Below, in pieces: positions 6,450 to 8,082 of a DNA stretch of 8,082 nt; the stretch's first letter is position 1; each line of letters begins with the position of its first letter. The DNA is from Candidatus Fraserbacteria bacterium RBG_16_55_9 (lineage in GTDB: Bacteria; Bipolaricaulota; Bipolaricaulia; RBG-16-55-9). The notes beneath the pieces are model-generated. The model saw only the letters and a list, made by a program, of their open reading frames with translations. It was not told the DNA's origin and did not search any database. A program made the translations under genes and the position numbers. The stretch covers positions 4,266 through 12,347 of the forward strand of contig MFGX01000024.1 of assembly GCA_001778455.1 (NCBI GenBank), given 5' to 3'.

Positions 6450-7527
6450 CGTAACGGGTTACCAGAGACTGGGATTTCAGGGAGGGCTCGGCCTCTCGCA
6501 GGCTACGAGACGGCCGGGAAGGCTGTTCCAACACCGAGCGATACAGGGCTTTGAGCCGTTGGCCTACGACGTCGAGACTGTGCTCTTTCGCCAATTCCAG
6601 TGCTCCTTTGGAGAGCTGCCGATAGAGCACCTCATCACTCTCCAAGCGCCGTAGATATTCAACAAAGTCGCTCTCCGTTCTCCCCTTGAGGCAGTTCACT
6701 CCATCGATGAGCCAATCTTCATACTCGGGAAGATCTCTCACGATCAAGGGCCTGCCCAAAGAGGCCGCTTCGAGGATCACCATGCCTTGCGTCTCTGTAT
6801 GCGAAGAGAAGAAGAGCACATCCCCGGCAGAGAATGCTCCCGGGTTATCCGCAACATAGCCGGGCATGATCATATTGAACGGTCGTTCGTCGACATATTT
6901 ATCCATCTCCGGATGGAAGACGATGGCCTTGGACCAACGGTGGCCATACCAGATGAAGTCAAACTGAGGAAGTCGATCGGCCACCCGGATGAAGTCCACG
7001 ATGCCCTTGCGGGGGATGATGTTCCCCGCGGAGAAGACGGTAAAGCGCTTGAGACCGTAGCGCTTTCGGTAGAGCTGGCGTTTTACAGGCGAGAAGCGGA
7101 ATCGCTCCTGGTTGACTCCGTTGCTCACCACCTCGATGCGCTTGGCTAGACCCACTTGGCGCAGAAGTGTGCGTGCGAACTCAGAGGGAGTGAACAGGAC
7201 ATCGCTCTGCTCGTAGAAGAACGTTAGGTATTTCTCGTAGAGAGGAGCAATCAGGTTCGACATGGTGTAGCTGTCGCGAAAGTCATGGGCGCCGACGCTG
7301 TGCGCGTGCACGACTGCCTTGACCCCTTCTCGCTTGGCCTTGTTCAGATAGTAGAACGACTTGGGGCCGAAGGCGTGCAAGTGCAGCAGCTGATAGCCCT
7401 CTTCACTGGGCTCCGTGGTCACGTTCACTCCGGCGAGCTGAAGCGCTTGTTTGTGAGAATCAAACGCTCGCTTAAACCCGGAACGGGCTACGGCATTCTC
7501 GGCTTCCAAATAGAGGCAGACCCTCAT
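6421..7527 (-). CDS. GT4 glycosyltransferase, possibly glycolipid-forming
   Basis: A 368-residue GT-B fold retaining glycosyltransferase. The C-terminal half has the donor site: SAGNIIPRKG (166-175, with R173 and K174) and the EX7E pair E245/E253 in SSHTETQGMVILEA. SNGVNQERF (135-143) marks the domain junction. The N-terminal half (MRVCLYLEAE, HLHAFGPKSF, HAHSVGAHDFRDS) recalls, from memory, Gram-positive GT4 enzymes related to CpoA and diacylglycerol glucosyltransferases, which glycosylate membrane lipids. That substrate is inference. The frame stays open to 7560, but ATG 7527 with AAGGGGG 5 nt upstream is the clear start, and an earlier start would overlap guaA. Residues 335-368 form a polar, Arg/Ser-rich tail beyond the usual domain. 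The 3' end overlaps the GT2 gene by 29 bp. Confidence 0.85.
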   Translation of the reverse strand: MRVCLYLEAENAVARSGFKRAFDSHKQALQLAGVNVTTEPSEEGYQLLHLHAFGPKSFYYLNKAKREGVKAVVHAHSVGAHDFRDSYTMSNLIAPLYEKYLTFFYEQSDVLFTPSEFARTLLRQVGLAKRIEVVSNGVNQERFRFSPVKRQLYRKRYGLKRFTVFSAGNIIPRKGIVDFIRVADRLPQFDFIWYGHRWSKAIVFHPEMDKYVDERPFNMIMPGYVADNPGAFSAGDVLFFSSHTETQGMVILEAASLGRPLIVRDLPEYEDWLIDGVNCLKGRTESDFVEYLRRLESDEVLYRQLSKGALELAKEHSLDVVGQRLKALYRSVLEQPSRPSRSLREAEPSLKSQSLVTRYDDFRRHSVL

Positions 7528-7550
7528 TCCTACCCCCTTGTGATAGGTGC

Positions 7551-8082
7551 TTACTCCCACTCGATCGTCCCCGGCGGCTTGGATGTGATGTCGTATACCA
7601 CGCGGGTGATCTCGGGAATTTCGTTGGTGATGCGAGTCGAGATGCGTTCCAACAGATCATACGGTAGCTTAAACCAATCGGCCGTCATGCCGTCTTTGGA
7701 GTGGACCGCTCGCAGCGCCACGACGGTGCCATACCCACGACCGTCCCCACGGACAGCCACGCTACGAACAGGCAAGAGAACGGGGAAATACTGCCAGATC
7801 TGATGCGCAAGTCCCGCCCCTGCAATCTCCTCGCGGTAGATCGCGTCGGCCTCTTGAAGCAGCGCAACACGCTCTGGAGTCACATCGGCCAAGATCCTCA
7901 CAGCCATCCCCGGCCCGGGGAAAGGTTGCTCTTCGATGATCTCATCCGGCAATCCCAGAGCCCGCGCGATCACCCGTACTTCGTCTTTGAAAAACTCGCG
8001 CAGCGGCTCAACGATCTGAAACCCCAAAGCCGCCGGAAGCCCCCCGACGTTGTGATGGCTCTTGATGCGATCTGCATGCTGG
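7551..8082 (-). CDS. guaA: GMP synthase (glutamine-hydrolysing), C-terminal part
   Basis: The last 177 codons of guaA; the rest lies past the right edge. GuaA converts XMP to GMP using ATP and glutamine-derived ammonia. This part covers the end of the ATP-pyrophosphatase domain and the C-terminal dimerisation domain. It reads through IKSHHNVGGLP (near the edge), QPFPGPGMAVRIL, LPVRSVAVRGDGR, DGMTADWFKLP and the terminal DITSKPPGTIEWE, all highly conserved GuaA segments. PFPGPG is preceded by Gln where E. coli has His, as in some other bacteria. The TTG at 8027 is internal, because the conserved frame continues upstream of it. The stop TAA is 23 bp before the GT4 start and I see no terminator between, so the downstream glycosyltransferases are probably co-transcribed. 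Confidence 0.95.
   Translation of the reverse strand, partial: QHADRIKSHHNVGGLPAALGFQIVEPLREFFKDEVRVIARALGLPDEIIEEQPFPGPGMAVRILADVTPERVALLQEADAIYREEIAGAGLAHQIWQYFPVLLPVRSVAVRGDGRGYGTVVALRAVHSKDGMTADWFKLPYDLLERISTRITNEIPEITRVVYDITSKPPGTIEWE

Noticed and set aside
6787..7149. 120-codon plus-strand frame opposite the GT4 gene
   Set aside because: It is antisense to a gene with intact donor-site motifs, with no ribosome site or recognisable domain.
7528..7560. 11-codon N-terminal extension of the GT4 protein
   Set aside because: It overlaps the end of guaA and lacks a ribosome site; ATG 7527 follows AAGGGGG and begins the conserved MRVCLYLEAE.
7551..8027. guaA fragment read as a complete 158-residue gene starting at TTG 8027
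   Set aside because: Conserved GuaA sequence (IKSHHNVGGLP) continues in frame upstream to the window edge, so the TTG is an internal Leu codon.
1..8082. Mobile element, CRISPR array or defence system
   Set aside because: No transposase, integrase, Cas-like or toxin-antitoxin pair, no regularly spaced repeats and no long terminal inverted repeats. The PIN domain belongs to a YacL-type membrane protein rather than a VapC toxin.

Overview
The window is a gene-dense stretch of a bacterial chromosome with fairly high GC (impression, not computed), short or overlapping gene junctions and GTG/TTG starts. Every recognisable gene is bacterial: IspD, a YacL-type PIN-TRAM protein, PrmC, FtsE, FtsX, GuaA, two glycosyltransferases and an AlkP-fold phosphodiesterase. 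The yacL-ispD order is known from Firmicutes and several deep-branching phyla. I cannot name the lineage from the sequence; an uncultured thermophilic or candidate phylum would fit, but that is a guess. I see no tRNA, rRNA, CRISPR array, insertion sequence or phage gene.

Left block, minus strand (1-1444): the 5' end of ispD runs off the left edge. A 276-bp spacer before it holds a short hairpin and a possible 29-residue membrane peptide. Upstream of these lies a complete membrane-anchored PIN-TRAM (YacL-like) gene. Middle block, plus strand (1537-4064): prmC, ftsE and ftsX form a tight unit with a 9-bp gap and then a 4-bp overlap. The two blocks diverge from a 92-bp spacer in which two sigma-70-like promoters overlap around a small palindrome.

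Right block, minus strand (3995-8082): the 3' part of guaA (cut by the right edge) is followed by a GT4 glycosyltransferase, a GT2 glycosyltransferase and a cytoplasmic AlkP-superfamily phosphodiesterase, closely packed like an operon. The last gene converges on ftsX and the two coding regions overlap tail to tail by 70 bp.

The most unusual observation is the FtsE homologue. It keeps Walker A and the Walker B aspartate, but the Q-loop glutamine, the LSGG signature, the Walker B glutamate and the H-loop histidine are all replaced, while its partner FtsX looks ordinary. This suggests an FtsEX complex that binds ATP but hydrolyses it poorly or not at all. The second point of interest is the guaA-GT4-GT2-phosphodiesterase operon, which may make or remodel a glycolipid or another glycosylated envelope component.
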